Shown: piece after piece, positions 46,532 to 54,957 of the stretch | Position numbering within the stretch: position 1 is the first letter of the stretch | Layout of the letters: each line of letters opens with the position of its first letter | Origin: OFTM10 sp964196195 | Lineage (GTDB): Bacteria; Actinomycetota; Acidimicrobiia; Acidimicrobiales; Aldehydirespiratoraceae | Length of the DNA stretch: 64,000 nucleotides | Reading direction: 5' to 3' | Assembly (NCBI GenBank): GCA_964196195.1 | Contig: CAXMSE010000014.1 | Coordinates: forward strand, 8,819 to 72,818 | Made by a program: the position numbers and the translations under genes | Notes under the pieces: model-generated | What the model saw: only the letters and a program-made list of their open reading frames with translations | Database searches by the model: none | What the model was told of the DNA's origin: nothing

Positions 46532-47146
46532 CTACTTAGAGTAGAGCTCGACGATGAGCTGCTCACGGACGGGAATATCGATCTGCTCGCGAATGGGGAG
46601 TTCGCGAACGGTGACCTCGAACTGCTCGTTGCGATCGAGCCACGCTGGCGGCGTGCGATCGAGCACGTCGAGGTTCCACTGAACTGTCACGAAATCGCGG
46701 GCCGCTGTGCGCAGCTCGACGATGTCGCCCTTACGGACTCGGTAGCTCGGGATATCGACCCGGCTGCCGTTGACATTGATGTGGCCGTGGCCGACGAACT
46801 GGCGGGCTTGAGGCCGGGTGGCCGCCCATCCGCATCGGTACACGACATTGTCGAGCCGAAGCTCGAGATAGCGCAGCATGTTTTCGCCGGTGACGCCCTG
46901 ACGGCGGTTGGCTTCGGCGAAGAGGTTGCGGAACTGGCGCTCGGTGAGGCCGTAGGAGAAGCGGGCCTTCTGCTTCTCCTGGAGCTGGAGCAGGTATTCC
47001 GACACCGAGCCACGGCGACGGGAGCGGCCGTGCTCGCCGGGCGGGTAGGGGCGCTTGTCGAGAGCGACGGTCTCGCCCTTGGTGCCCCAGATGTTGGTGC
47101 CGAGGCGACGCGAGACGCGCGCCCTTGGTCCCGTGTAACGCGACAT
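46532..47146 (-). CDS. rpsD: 30S ribosomal protein S4
   Basis: 204 aa. YTGPRARVSRRLG at the start and the S4 RNA-binding domain with RQFVGHGHINVNG. The zinc-ligand Cys cluster of some S4 proteins is absent, so this is the zinc-free form. In E. coli S4 represses the alpha operon; whether this happens here cannot be seen. Confidence 0.97.
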   Translation of the reverse strand: MSRYTGPRARVSRRLGTNIWGTKGETVALDKRPYPPGEHGRSRRRGSVSEYLLQLQEKQKARFSYGLTERQFRNLFAEANRRQGVTGENMLRYLELRLDNVVYRCGWAATRPQARQFVGHGHINVNGSRVDIPSYRVRKGDIVELRTAARDFVTVQWNLDVLDRTPPAWLDRNEQFEVTVRELPIREQIDIPVREQLIVELYSK

Positions 47147-47147
47147 G

Positions 47148-47546
47148 TCAGGCCCTCCGGCGCTTGTTGAGACGGCAGCCGTTGTGTGGGATCGGGGTGC
47201 AGTCCTTGATTCCAGTGACCTCGATACCGGCCTGCTGGAGCGAGCGGATAGCGGTCTCGCGGCCAGAGCCGGGACCCTTCACCTGCACGTCGACCTTACG
47301 CACACCGTGCTCCATGGCTCGACGAGCAGCCTGCTCGGCAGCCATCTGGGCGGCAAACGGGGTGGACTTGCGTGAGCCCTTGAAGCCGACATTGCCGGCC
47401 GATGCCCACGCGATCACGTCGCCCTGCTGATCGGTGATCGAGATGATCGTGTTGTTGAACGAGCTCTTGATGTGAGCAACGCCGTGGGTGACGTTCTTGC
47501 GCTCGCGTTTGCGGGGCCGACGGCCACCTTCTGCTGGTTTGGCCAT
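47148..47546 (-). CDS. rpsK: 30S ribosomal protein S11
   Basis: 132 aa. GVAHIKSSFNNTIISITD, KGSRKSTPFAAQMAAEQAA and the ending IPHNGCRLNKRRRA are diagnostic. Its ATG overlaps the rpsM stop by one base (TAATG). Confidence 0.98.
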   Translation of the reverse strand: MAKPAEGGRRPRKRERKNVTHGVAHIKSSFNNTIISITDQQGDVIAWASAGNVGFKGSRKSTPFAAQMAAEQAARRAMEHGVRKVDVQVKGPGSGRETAIRSLQQAGIEVTGIKDCTPIPHNGCRLNKRRRA

Positions 47547-47923
47547 TACTTCGTGACCTTCTTCTTGCCGGCGACCGTCTTCTTCGGGCCTTTGCGGGTA
47601 CGAGCGTTGGTGTGGGTGCGTTGACCACGCACGGGGAGGCCACGCCGATGGCGTATGCCTTGATAACAGCCGATCTCCATCTTGCGCTTGATGTCCTGGG
47701 ACACCTCACGGCGAAGATCACCCTCGACCTGGAGGTCGGAGTCGATGTGGGCGCGAATGCGGGCGACCTCATCATCGGTGAGGTCGCGCACTCGCGTTGT
47801 CGGGTCGATGTCGGTGGATTCACAGACACGAGTGGCAACGGTGCGGCCGATGCCATAGATGTAAGTGAGGCTGATGCCCACCTGCTTTTCGCGCGGAATA
47901 TCTACACCGCTAATGCGTGCCAT
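47546..47923 (-). CDS. rpsM: 30S ribosomal protein S13
   Basis: 125 aa from ATG 47923, one base after the rpmJ stop. ARISGVDIPREKQVGISLTY and the basic end RGQRTHTNARTRKGPKKT that touches tRNA and 16S rRNA. The upstream extension of the frame is not homologous. Confidence 0.98.
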   Translation of the reverse strand: MARISGVDIPREKQVGISLTYIYGIGRTVATRVCESTDIDPTTRVRDLTDDEVARIRAHIDSDLQVEGDLRREVSQDIKRKMEIGCYQGIRHRRGLPVRGQRTHTNARTRKGPKKTVAGKKKVTK

Positions 47924-47924
47924 T

Positions 47925-48038
47925 TCAGCCTTGCCTCTGCTTGTGACGCGGGTTTTCGCAGATGACCATGACACGGCCGCGGCGACGAATCACCTTGCAC
48001 TTGTCACAGATCTTCTTGACGCTTGGTCGAACCTTCAT
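47925..48038 (-). CDS. rpmJ: 50S ribosomal protein L36 (zinc form)
   Basis: 37 aa: starts MKVRPSVKKICDKCKVIRRR and continues GRVMVICENPRHKQRQG. The C-x2-C and later C-x4-H zinc ligands are all present. It stands between infA and rpsM, its usual place. Confidence 0.97.
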   Translation of the reverse strand: MKVRPSVKKICDKCKVIRRRGRVMVICENPRHKQRQG

Positions 48039-48118
48039 TTTGCTCCCGACCGCTTTCGCGGTCGCTGTACTCTCGACTGAATCTCAGTCGTTCTTCCTCC
48101 CGGCTGAATTGCCGGAAG

Positions 48119-48343
48119 CTACTTGTAGCGATATGTGATACGACCTCGTTGGAGGTCGTAGGGGGTGAGCTCCACCTGGACACGATCTCCCGGCAGAATA
48201 CGGATGTAGTGCATCCTCATCTTGCCGCTGATGTGCGCAAGGACTTTATGGCCGTTCTCCAACTCGACCCGAAACATGGCGTTCGGAAGCGACTCGTTGA
48301 CGGTGCCCTCGAGCACGATCGCATCTTCTTTGGGCTTCGGCAG
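48119..48343 (-). CDS. infA: Translation initiation factor IF-1, apparently with CTG start
   Basis: 74 aa if started at CTG 48343. The product continues PKPKEDAIVLEGTVNESLPN and then AMFRVELENGHKVLAHISGK, the full IF-1 pattern. AGGAGG (48356-48351) lies exactly 7 bases before this CTG; no ATG, GTG or TTG is near. The first standard start, GTG 48316, would remove nine conserved N-terminal residues and has no good ribosome binding site. CTG initiation is therefore the best reading, though GTG use cannot be excluded. Confidence 0.85.
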   Translation of the reverse strand: MPKPKEDAIVLEGTVNESLPNAMFRVELENGHKVLAHISGKMRMHYIRILPGDRVQVELTPYDLQRGRITYRYK

Positions 48344-48461
48344 GGTGGAACCTCCTACAACGCGTCCGGCAGTGTTACCGCACGCGAAATGACCTGGGGC
48401 TCCCAGGCCAAGTGACTACGCTACAGGGCGCACCGGGGCCGACCAACCCGACCACGCACCA
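48344..48461. other. adk-infA gap; no map gene
   Basis: 118 bp that hold only the infA ribosome binding site and probably its promoter. Many actinobacteria carry map between adk and infA, but no such gene is here. I see no clear terminator. Confidence 0.5.
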
Positions 48462-49034
48462 TCAGTGAAGCCGATCGTCGATAGCGGCACTTACACGGTC
48501 GAAAACCTCTGATTCGGCACCCAGGCCATCGACCGTGACGAGCAGACCACGTTCGGCGAACCAGCCGAGAAGGGGCGCGGTTTGTTCCTCGTAGAGGCCA
48601 AGGCGACGCGAGATCGCCTCTTCGGTGTCGTCGGAACGACCCCGGGCCATCATCCGCTGGGTGACTTCCTGCACGGGCACATCGATATTGATCGCGATCG
48701 TGAGTCGGTGACCCAGATCGACGAGGATCTCTTCGAGTGCATCGGCCTGGTCGGCAGTACGCGGAAAGCCGTCGAGCAACACCCCGGTCTCTTCGATGTC
48801 GGCCTGGGCGAGACGCTCGGCGACGATACCGTTCATGATGTCGTCGCCGACGAGACCGCCGGCCTCCATGACCTCAAAAGCCTGCCTACCGAGCGCGGTG
48901 CCCGCGGCAACCGCGGCCCGCAGCATGTCGCCGGTGGAGATGTGAACGCAACCGTACGACTCGGCGATACGCAGCGACTGGGTACCTTTACCGGAGCCCT
49001 GCCGGCCGAGAATGGCCATCCGTAGCGCTCCCAT
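48462..49034 (-). CDS. adk: Adenylate kinase
   Basis: 190 aa. P-loop LGRQGSGKGTQS, ISTGDMLRAAVAAGTALG, LLDGFPRTADQADAL, and a short lid (RGRSDDTEEAISRRL), the form without the zinc lid insertion. ATG 49034 is 2 bp behind secY; ATG 49019 is a second option that begins at the P-loop strand. Balances AMP, ADP and ATP. Confidence 0.96.
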   Translation of the reverse strand: MGALRMAILGRQGSGKGTQSLRIAESYGCVHISTGDMLRAAVAAGTALGRQAFEVMEAGGLVGDDIMNGIVAERLAQADIEETGVLLDGFPRTADQADALEEILVDLGHRLTIAINIDVPVQEVTQRMMARGRSDDTEEAISRRLGLYEEQTAPLLGWFAERGLLVTVDGLGAESEVFDRVSAAIDDRLH

Positions 49035-49036
49035 GG

Positions 49037-50371
49037 CTACTTCAGGAAACCTTCGTAATTTCGCATCATCAGCTGGCTGTCGATCTGCTTCATCGTCTCG
49101 AGCGCGACGCCCGAAGCGATCAACAACGAAATCCCGCCGAAGGCGAACCCACCGGCGCCACCACCATGACCGCCACCGGTGCCGCCACCGGTATTGAGGG
49201 TGAAGTTGATGAGAATCGACGGAATCAGGGCGACGCCTGCGATGAACAGGGCCCCTGGGAACGTGATTCGCGAAAGGATACGAGCCAGGTAGCGCTCGGT
49301 CTGGGGGCCGGGCCTGATGCCGGGGATGAAGCCACCCTGCTTGCGGATGGTGTCGGCCTGCTTGGCGGGGTCGAAGCTGATGGCGGTGTAGAAGTAGGCA
49401 AAGCCCACGATCATCAAGCCGAAGAACAGCAGGTAGACGATGTCGGACGGATCGGCGAGATGGTCGTCGACCCAACGCTGAACGCTGCCGCCCACCCCTT
49501 CATTGGGGAGCGCTACCGCAATGAGGTTGGGGAGGTAGAGAACCGAGCTGGCGAAGATGATCGGGATGACGCCGGACTGGTTGACTTTCAGCGGGATGTA
49601 GGTGCTCTGGCCTCCGTACATGCGTCGACCGACTACCCGCTTGGCGAACTGAACGGGGATGCGGCGCTGGCCTTGCTCTACGAACACGATGGCCACGAGG
49701 AGCATCACCGCCACGATGATCAGGGCGACCAGAGCAGCCGTTCCATTCTCTGCCTGTACGAGAGCGCCCTGGGCCGGCAAGCTCGACACCACGCTCGTGA
49801 AGATCAGCAGGGACATGCCGTTGCCGATTCCTCGCTGGGTGATGAGCTCGCCCATCCACATCAACAGCGCCGTGCCGGCGGTGAGGGTGAGCACAACGAT
49901 GAACACGGTCCAGGCGTTGAACTTGGGCAGCAGATCGAGGCTGCCGGCGCCAATCCCACCGTTGTGGAACAAGAAGGCGAAGCTCGTCGACTGCACCAGG
50001 GCAATCGTGATGGTCATGTAGCGGGTCCATTGGGTGATCTTGCGCTGACCGACCGCTCCCTGTTGCTGCCACTGCTCAATCTTGGGAATCACCACGCCGA
50101 GGATCTGCATGATGATCGACGACGTGATGTAGGGCATGATCCCCAGCGCGAACACCGCGAACTGGGTGAGCGCCCCTCCGGAGAACAGCTGCATGAAGCC
50201 GAGGATGCCGCCCTGGTTGGCCTGATCTCGAAGCTGCTGCACCGCCTCCACGTCGACGCCCGGAGCGGGCACGAACGCGCCGAGCCGGTAGACACCGATG
50301 ATGAAAATGGTGAATAGGATCTTGCCCCGAAGGTCCGCGACCCGGAACATGTTCAGTACTCGAGTCAGCAT
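49037..50371 (-). CDS. secY: Protein translocase subunit SecY
   Basis: 444 aa, ten membrane helices; the channel of the Sec translocon. The plug region FVPAPGVDVEAV, LMWMGELITQRGIGNGMSLL and PLKVNQSGVIPIIFASS are conserved. Between helices 9 and 10 there is a glycine-rich stretch (GGGTGGGHGGGAGG, about 394-408) that I do not know from other SecY proteins. ATG 50371 has AGGAGA upstream. Usual position between rplO and adk. Confidence 0.97.
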   Translation of the reverse strand: MLTRVLNMFRVADLRGKILFTIFIIGVYRLGAFVPAPGVDVEAVQQLRDQANQGGILGFMQLFSGGALTQFAVFALGIMPYITSSIIMQILGVVIPKIEQWQQQGAVGQRKITQWTRYMTITIALVQSTSFAFLFHNGGIGAGSLDLLPKFNAWTVFIVVLTLTAGTALLMWMGELITQRGIGNGMSLLIFTSVVSSLPAQGALVQAENGTAALVALIIVAVMLLVAIVFVEQGQRRIPVQFAKRVVGRRMYGGQSTYIPLKVNQSGVIPIIFASSVLYLPNLIAVALPNEGVGGSVQRWVDDHLADPSDIVYLLFFGLMIVGFAYFYTAISFDPAKQADTIRKQGGFIPGIRPGPQTERYLARILSRITFPGALFIAGVALIPSILINFTLNTGGGTGGGHGGGAGGFAFGGISLLIASGVALETMKQIDSQLMMRNYEGFLK

Positions 50372-50400
50372 GCTGCGGTCTCCTGTAAGGGGTCCGGTGA

Positions 50401-50895
50401 CTAGCGGTTGGTGTGCTGGTTGAAGCTTCCGTGTGGCGGCCGACGGTCTCCCCACGGCAACGGAAGTTTCTCGACAGTACCGCCCGCGGCGGTGATAGCT
50501 GCTTCGGCCGACTTCGAGATGGCGTGAACCTTCAAGGTCACCGCGCTGGTGATTTCGCCACGACCGAGCACCTTGACCAGGGCACCCTTGTGCAGGAGGC
50601 CCTTCTCAAGAAGGGTCTCGGGGTTGACCTCCGAAAGCCCGGATTCGGTAATCGTGTCGAGGTTGATGGCCTGGTATTCGACGCGGAATGGGTTGGTGAA
50701 ACCACGCAGCTTGGGGACCCGCCGCAAGAGGGGCATCTGGCCACCCTCGAAGCCGACAGCCACCGTGTTGCGGGCGCGCTGGCCCTTGGTGCCGCGACCG
50801 GCGGTCTTGCCACCCTTGCCGCCGATACCGCGAGCCTTGCGCTTACCACGCTTGTTCGACCCGTCGGTGGGCTGGAGATCGTGGATCTTGATCAT
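50401..50895 (-). CDS. rplO: 50S ribosomal protein L15
   Basis: 164 aa. The basic glycine-rich start GSNKRGKRKARGIGGKGGKT and GFEGGQMPLLRRVPKLRGF are typical. ATG 50895 overlaps rpmD by 4 bp. The C-terminus is somewhat extended. Confidence 0.97.
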   Translation of the reverse strand: MIKIHDLQPTDGSNKRGKRKARGIGGKGGKTAGRGTKGQRARNTVAVGFEGGQMPLLRRVPKLRGFTNPFRVEYQAINLDTITESGLSEVNPETLLEKGLLHKGALVKVLGRGEITSAVTLKVHAISKSAEAAITAAGGTVEKLPLPWGDRRPPHGSFNQHTNR

Positions 50896-51077
50896 TCGTC
50901 TGCCTCTTCTTCTACACGAACCAGATGAGGGACCCGGGCGATCATGCCGCGGATCTCCGGTCGGTCGGGAAGGGTGTTGGTGCGTCCGACCCCGCGGAGC
51001 CCGAGGGCTCGGAGGGTGCCACGCTGCTTCGGCTTGGTGCCAATCGCGCTGCGGACCTGTGTGATTTTCAGGGCCAT
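50892..51077 (-). CDS. rpmD: 50S ribosomal protein L30
   Basis: 61 aa. LKITQVRSAIGTKPKQRGTL and the RGVGRTN motif are diagnostic. ATG 51077 overlaps the rpsE stop (TGATG); GTG 51080 is adjacent in frame. Confidence 0.96.
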   Translation of the reverse strand: MALKITQVRSAIGTKPKQRGTLRALGLRGVGRTNTLPDRPEIRGMIARVPHLVRVEEEADE

Positions 51078-51676
51078 CACGAATCCTCACCGGAGTCGGC
51101 GGCCTTGGTATCGCCGCGCTCGCTCTGCTGGTAGGCCTTCCAGAGTGCGGGAGGCAGGAATTCATCGGGCTCGAGGCCACGGAGACGCGCGACCTCGTCG
51201 GGGCGGCGCTGGCCCTTCAACCCGTTGATCGTTGCGCGGGCGACGTTGATGTGGTTGGCCGAGCCCAGCGACTTGCAGAGCACGTCGTGGATGCCAGCCT
51301 CTTCGAGGATGGCACGGGCGGCGCCACCGGCGATCACTCCGGTACCCGGAGCAGCAGGCTTGAGCATGACCCGACCCGCGCCGAGCTCGCCGATCGTTTC
51401 GTGAACGATCGTGGAACCGGCCATCGCTACCGAGAACAGGTTGCGGCGGGCCTCTTCGGTGCCCTTCTGGATGGCGAGGGGCACTTCCTTGGCCTTGCCG
51501 TAGCCGAGACCGACCTTGCCGGCACCGTCACCAATCACCACTAGTGCGGTGAACGAGAAGCGACGGCCGCCCTTGACGACCTTCGCCACACGGTTGATGT
51601 TGATGACGCGGGACTCGCGGAGGCCTTCGCCACCATCGCGTGGATTCGGTTCGCGTTCGTTGCGTTGGTATGCCAT
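51077..51676 (-). CDS. rpsE: 30S ribosomal protein S5
   Basis: 199 aa. RVININRVAKVVKGGRRFSF, GDGAGKVGLGYGKAKEVP and the dsRNA-binding segment are typical. Short non-conserved extensions at both ends are normal for actinobacteria. Confidence 0.98.
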   Translation of the reverse strand: MAYQRNEREPNPRDGGEGLRESRVININRVAKVVKGGRRFSFTALVVIGDGAGKVGLGYGKAKEVPLAIQKGTEEARRNLFSVAMAGSTIVHETIGELGAGRVMLKPAAPGTGVIAGGAARAILEEAGIHDVLCKSLGSANHINVARATINGLKGQRRPDEVARLRGLEPDEFLPPALWKAYQQSERGDTKAADSGEDS

Positions 51677-52041
51677 CAGAAATCCAGTCCTCCCTCACGG
51701 GCCGCATCGGCAAGTGCCGCGACCCGGCCGTGGTAGCGGAACCCACCACGATCAAACACCACTGCTTCAATTCCGGCGGCCTTGGCCCGTTCGGCCAGCA
51801 GTGCGCCGGCCTTCGTCGCCGCGTCGATATTGCCGTTGTTGTCGGAGCGCAGAGCGCCTTCGGTGGTTGACGCGGCAACAAGGGTGACCCCGTCGAGATC
51901 GTCGATCACCTGAGCCGAAATGTGCTTGTTGGAACGGAAGACCGCCAAGCGAGGACGATCTGGGGTACCACGCATCTTCTTGCGGACCCGACGGTGACGC
52001 CGGATGCGGTCCTCGCGACGCTTCTTTGCGGAAACAGCCAT
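51676..52041 (-). CDS. rplR: 50S ribosomal protein L18
   Basis: 121 aa; binds 5S rRNA. RRHRRVRKKMRGTPDRPRLA and FRSNKHISAQVIDD at the N-terminal part and FDRGGFRYHGRVAALADAAR at the end. Overlaps rplF and rpsE by one base each. Confidence 0.98.
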   Translation of the reverse strand: MAVSAKKRREDRIRRHRRVRKKMRGTPDRPRLAVFRSNKHISAQVIDDLDGVTLVAASTTEGALRSDNNGNIDAATKAGALLAERAKAAGIEAVVFDRGGFRYHGRVAALADAAREGGLDF

Positions 52042-52580
52042 TACTTGGCCGCCTTTCCAGCTTTACGGATCACCCGTTCGCCGGCGTAGCGAATCCCCTT
52101 GCCCTTGTAGGGCTCGGGCTTGCGCCACTTGCGAATATCGGCCGCAACCTGGCCGACCAACTGCTTGTCGATGCCCTTGACGAAGATCTGGGTCTGGACC
52201 GGCACGTCGAACTCGATGCCTTCAGGGGCTTCGATGTTGACGGGGTGGCTGTAGCCGAGCGCCAGTTCGAGCTTGTTGGTGCCCTGGGCCGTGGCGCGGT
52301 AGCCGACACCCTGGATCTGGAGTTCCTTGACGAACCCCTCAGTGACACCGACCACCATGTTTTGGATCAGTGAACGTGAGAGGCCGTGGAACGACTTCGA
52401 CTGGCTGGTGTCGTCGGGGCGCTCGACGATGAGGGTGTCCTCGTCGGTGCGCGCGGTGATGCCACCTGGGAGCTCGCGCTCCAGGGTGCCTCTGGAACCC
52501 TTGACGGTGACCTTGGTGCCATCGACGGACACCTCGACCCCGCTCGGGACGGTGATGGGGACACTGCCTACACGGCTCAT
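52041..52580 (-). CDS. rplF: 50S ribosomal protein L6
   Basis: 179 aa from ATG 52580, with GAGGAGG upstream. SRVGSVPITVPSGVEVSVDG and the C-terminal YKGKGIRYAGERVIRKAGK are family marks. Confidence 0.98.
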   Translation of the reverse strand: MSRVGSVPITVPSGVEVSVDGTKVTVKGSRGTLERELPGGITARTDEDTLIVERPDDTSQSKSFHGLSRSLIQNMVVGVTEGFVKELQIQGVGYRATAQGTNKLELALGYSHPVNIEAPEGIEFDVPVQTQIFVKGIDKQLVGQVAADIRKWRKPEPYKGKGIRYAGERVIRKAGKAAK

Positions 52581-52590
52581 GAACGCCTCC

Positions 52591-52995
52591 TCACCACACG
52601 AAGCAGAGGATCTCGCCGCCCATGCGGTTCTTCCTCGCTTCACGGTCGGACATCAGGCCCTTGTTGGTCGACACCACCGCTACACCGAGGCCACCCTGAA
52701 CACGGGGGATCTCGGTGCGCTGACGGTAGATACGCAGACCGGGCTTGGACACACGCTTGAGACCGGAGATCACACGAGCCCTTTCGGGCGAGTACTTCAT
52801 CTCGATCGTGAGCGTCCTACCGGGCTTGTCGCCGTTGTCGGTCTCTGCAAACGAGTGGATATAGCCCTCGCTCTTGAGAACGTCGGCCAGGGCCAACTTC
52901 TGTCTAGAAGAGGGCATGGTGACCTCATCGTGCATCGCAACATTGGCGTTGCGAATACGCGTGAGCATGTCGGAAATCGGATCAGTCATCGTCAT
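52591..52995 (-). CDS. rpsH: 30S ribosomal protein S8
   Basis: 134 aa. TDPISDMLTRIRNANVAMHD and the end GVAVVSTNKGLMSDREAR are typical. ATG 52995 has GGGGAG 7 bases upstream; ATG 52989 is two codons later. S8 is a known autoregulator of this operon in E. coli. Confidence 0.98.
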   Translation of the reverse strand: MTMTDPISDMLTRIRNANVAMHDEVTMPSSRQKLALADVLKSEGYIHSFAETDNGDKPGRTLTIEMKYSPERARVISGLKRVSKPGLRIYRQRTEIPRVQGGLGVAVVSTNKGLMSDREARKNRMGGEILCFVW

Positions 52996-53008
52996 CGTCG
53001 TGCTCCCC

Positions 53009-53194
53009 TCACCAGCTCGCCTTCTTCACGCCCGGCAATTCGCCGGCGTGGGCCATCTTTCGCAGACAGATTCGGCACAGGCCGAACTTGCGGTACACCG
53101 AATGCGGACGACCGCACCGGCGACACCTCGTGTAGGCGCGCACCTTGAACTTCGGTGTGCGCTGCTGCTTTTCTCTTAGTGCCTTTTTGGCCAT
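53009..53194 (-). CDS. rpsN: 30S ribosomal protein S14, zinc type (type Z)
   Basis: 61 aa. Two CxxC pairs (RCRRCGR and LCRICLR) bind zinc; the short length marks the type Z form usual in actinobacteria. Same strand as its neighbours, 3 bp before rplE. Confidence 0.98.
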   Translation of the reverse strand: MAKKALREKQQRTPKFKVRAYTRCRRCGRPHSVYRKFGLCRICLRKMAHAGELPGVKKASW

Positions 53195-53197
53195 GGG

Positions 53198-53764
53198 TCA
53201 CTGCCCCTCGCGTCGGAACGGGAACCCGAACGCCGCGAGCAATGCACGCCCGTGGTCGTTGGTGGCCGCCGTGGTGACGATCGTGATGTCCATTCCCCGA
53301 GTGGTGCCGACCTTGTCGTAGTCGATTTCGGGAAACATGAGCTGTTCGGTGACACCGAACGTGTAATTGCCGTTGCCGTCGAACGACTGCGGCGAGAGTC
53401 CTCGGAAGTCGCGTATTCGCGGAATTGCCAAGGAGATGAGACGATCGAGGAATTCGTACATGCGGTCGCCTCGGAGGGTGACCTTGCAGCCGATGGCCTG
53501 GCCCTCACGCAGCTTGAAGCTGGCGAGTGATTTCTTGGCCCGGGTGATGACGGGCTTTTGGCCGGCGATGATCTCCATGTCGGCCTGGGCCCCTTCAAGG
53601 AGCTTGGCCTGAGCGACGGCCTCGCCGACACCCATGTTGAGGACGATCTTCTCGAGCTTGGGCACCAGCATGACGTTGGAGAGTTCGAGCTCGGCCTTCA
53701 GGGCGTCGCGTATCTCCTCGTTGTACCTGGTGCGGAAGCGAGGACTGAGTGTTGCGGTGGTCAT
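53198..53764 (-). CDS. rplE: 50S ribosomal protein L5
   Basis: 188 aa; binds 5S rRNA. VPKLEKIVLNMGVGEA, GQKPVITRAKKSLASFKLRE and GMDITIVTTA are diagnostic. ATG 53764 overlaps the rplX stop (TGATG). Confidence 0.98.
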   Translation of the reverse strand: MTTATLSPRFRTRYNEEIRDALKAELELSNVMLVPKLEKIVLNMGVGEAVAQAKLLEGAQADMEIIAGQKPVITRAKKSLASFKLREGQAIGCKVTLRGDRMYEFLDRLISLAIPRIRDFRGLSPQSFDGNGNYTFGVTEQLMFPEIDYDKVGTTRGMDITIVTTAATNDHGRALLAAFGFPFRREGQ

Positions 53765-54087
53765 CAGAGCTCGGCTCCCGTGCGCTTGCAGATGCGGACC
53801 TTGGTGCCGTCTTCGAGCAGCTTGTAGCCGACCCGGGTGGCCTTGCCGTCCTTGGGGCTCACCACCGCCACGTTGGACACATCCAGCGGCATCGCCTTGT
53901 CGATGATGCCGCCTTGCTGATCCTGGCGAGTGGGCGCCTGATGCTTCTTGGCCACGTTGATGCCCTCGACGATGACCGTTCCCTTCTCGGGAATGGCGCG
54001 CTCGACGACACCCTCGGCGCCACGGTCCTTGCCGGACAGCACGACGACGCGGTCGCCCTTGATGATCTTCATCTTTTTCTTCGCCAT
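53764..54087 (-). CDS. rplX: 50S ribosomal protein L24
   Basis: 107 aa. MKIIKGDRVVVLSGKDRGAE is the KOW motif; INVAKKHQAPTRQDQQGGI follows. One-base overlap with rplN. Confidence 0.98.
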   Translation of the reverse strand: MAKKKMKIIKGDRVVVLSGKDRGAEGVVERAIPEKGTVIVEGINVAKKHQAPTRQDQQGGIIDKAMPLDVSNVAVVSPKDGKATRVGYKLLEDGTKVRICKRTGAEL

Positions 54088-54455
54088 TACAGGACCTCCG
54101 GTGCCAACGACACGATCCGCATGAACTGCTTCTCGCGAAGCTCACGACCGACCGGGCCGAAGATGCGGGTGCCACGCGGCTGCATCTGATCGTTGATCAG
54201 CACGGCAGCGTTTTCATCGAACCGGATGTAGCTCCCGTCCGGTCGACGCTTTTCTTTCTTCACACGGACGACGACGCATTTGACGACATCGCCCTTCTTG
54301 ACCTGGGCGCCGGGGATCGCGTCCTTCACCGTGGCAACGAAGATGTCGCCGATGGAGGCGTAACGACGCTTCGAACCGCCGAGGACCTTGATGCACAAGA
54401 CCTCCTTGGCGCCCGAGTTGTCGGCGACCCGCAGCCGGGATTCCTGCTGGATCAC
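54087..54455 (-). CDS. rplN: 50S ribosomal protein L14
   Basis: 122 aa. MIQQESRLRVADNSGAKEVL and FGPVGRELREKQFMRIVSLA are typical and full length. Overlaps rpsQ by 4 bp. Confidence 0.98.
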   Translation of the reverse strand: MIQQESRLRVADNSGAKEVLCIKVLGGSKRRYASIGDIFVATVKDAIPGAQVKKGDVVKCVVVRVKKEKRRPDGSYIRFDENAAVLINDQMQPRGTRIFGPVGRELREKQFMRIVSLAPEVL

Positions 54456-54721
54456 TTCGCACGCTCCAGGACTTCCACCAGGCGCCAGCGCTTGTTCTTC
54501 GAGAGGGGCCGGGTCTCCTGCACCCGTACGCGGTCGCCCACGCCGAGGGTGTTTTCTTCATCATGGACGTGGAGGCGCTTGGCACGCTGCACGGTCTTGG
54601 CGTAGCGGCGATGGCGAACGCGGTCGGTGGCTTCGACCACTGCGGTCTTGTCCATCTTGTTCGACACGACGATGCCCTCACGGGTCTTACGCGCGTTGGG
54701 GCGGGTTGTTGCCTCGGTCAT
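54452..54721 (-). CDS. rpsQ: 30S ribosomal protein S17
   Basis: 89 aa from ATG 54721. GIVVSNKMDKTAVVEATDRV and the end GDRVRVQETRPLSKNKRW are the family core. One-base overlap with rpmC. Confidence 0.97.
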   Translation of the reverse strand: MTEATTRPNARKTREGIVVSNKMDKTAVVEATDRVRHRRYAKTVQRAKRLHVHDEENTLGVGDRVRVQETRPLSKNKRWRLVEVLERAK

Positions 54722-54957
54722 CAGCTGTCCTCTCCGCTCGCCGTGGCCGAAACTACGTCGGCATCGGCGATCTCGCGGGCCCGAAGCTCGGTGAGCATGC
54801 GGGCGATTTCCCTCTTGACCCCGGTGACCCGGGTCGGATTGTCGAGTTGGCCGGTTGCGAGCTGGAAGCGCAAGTTGAAGAGCTCTTCCTTCGCATCGGC
54901 AAGTTTCTCGATGATGTCGGTATCGCCGAGATCGATGAGGGCTTTGGCCTTGGCCAT
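54721..54957 (-). CDS. rpmC: 50S ribosomal protein L29
   Basis: 78 aa. EELFNLRFQLATGQLDNPTR is the L29 core. Slightly acidic C-terminal tail (VSATASGEDS). Confidence 0.96.
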   Translation of the reverse strand: MAKAKALIDLGDTDIIEKLADAKEELFNLRFQLATGQLDNPTRVTGVKREIARMLTELRAREIADADVVSATASGEDS

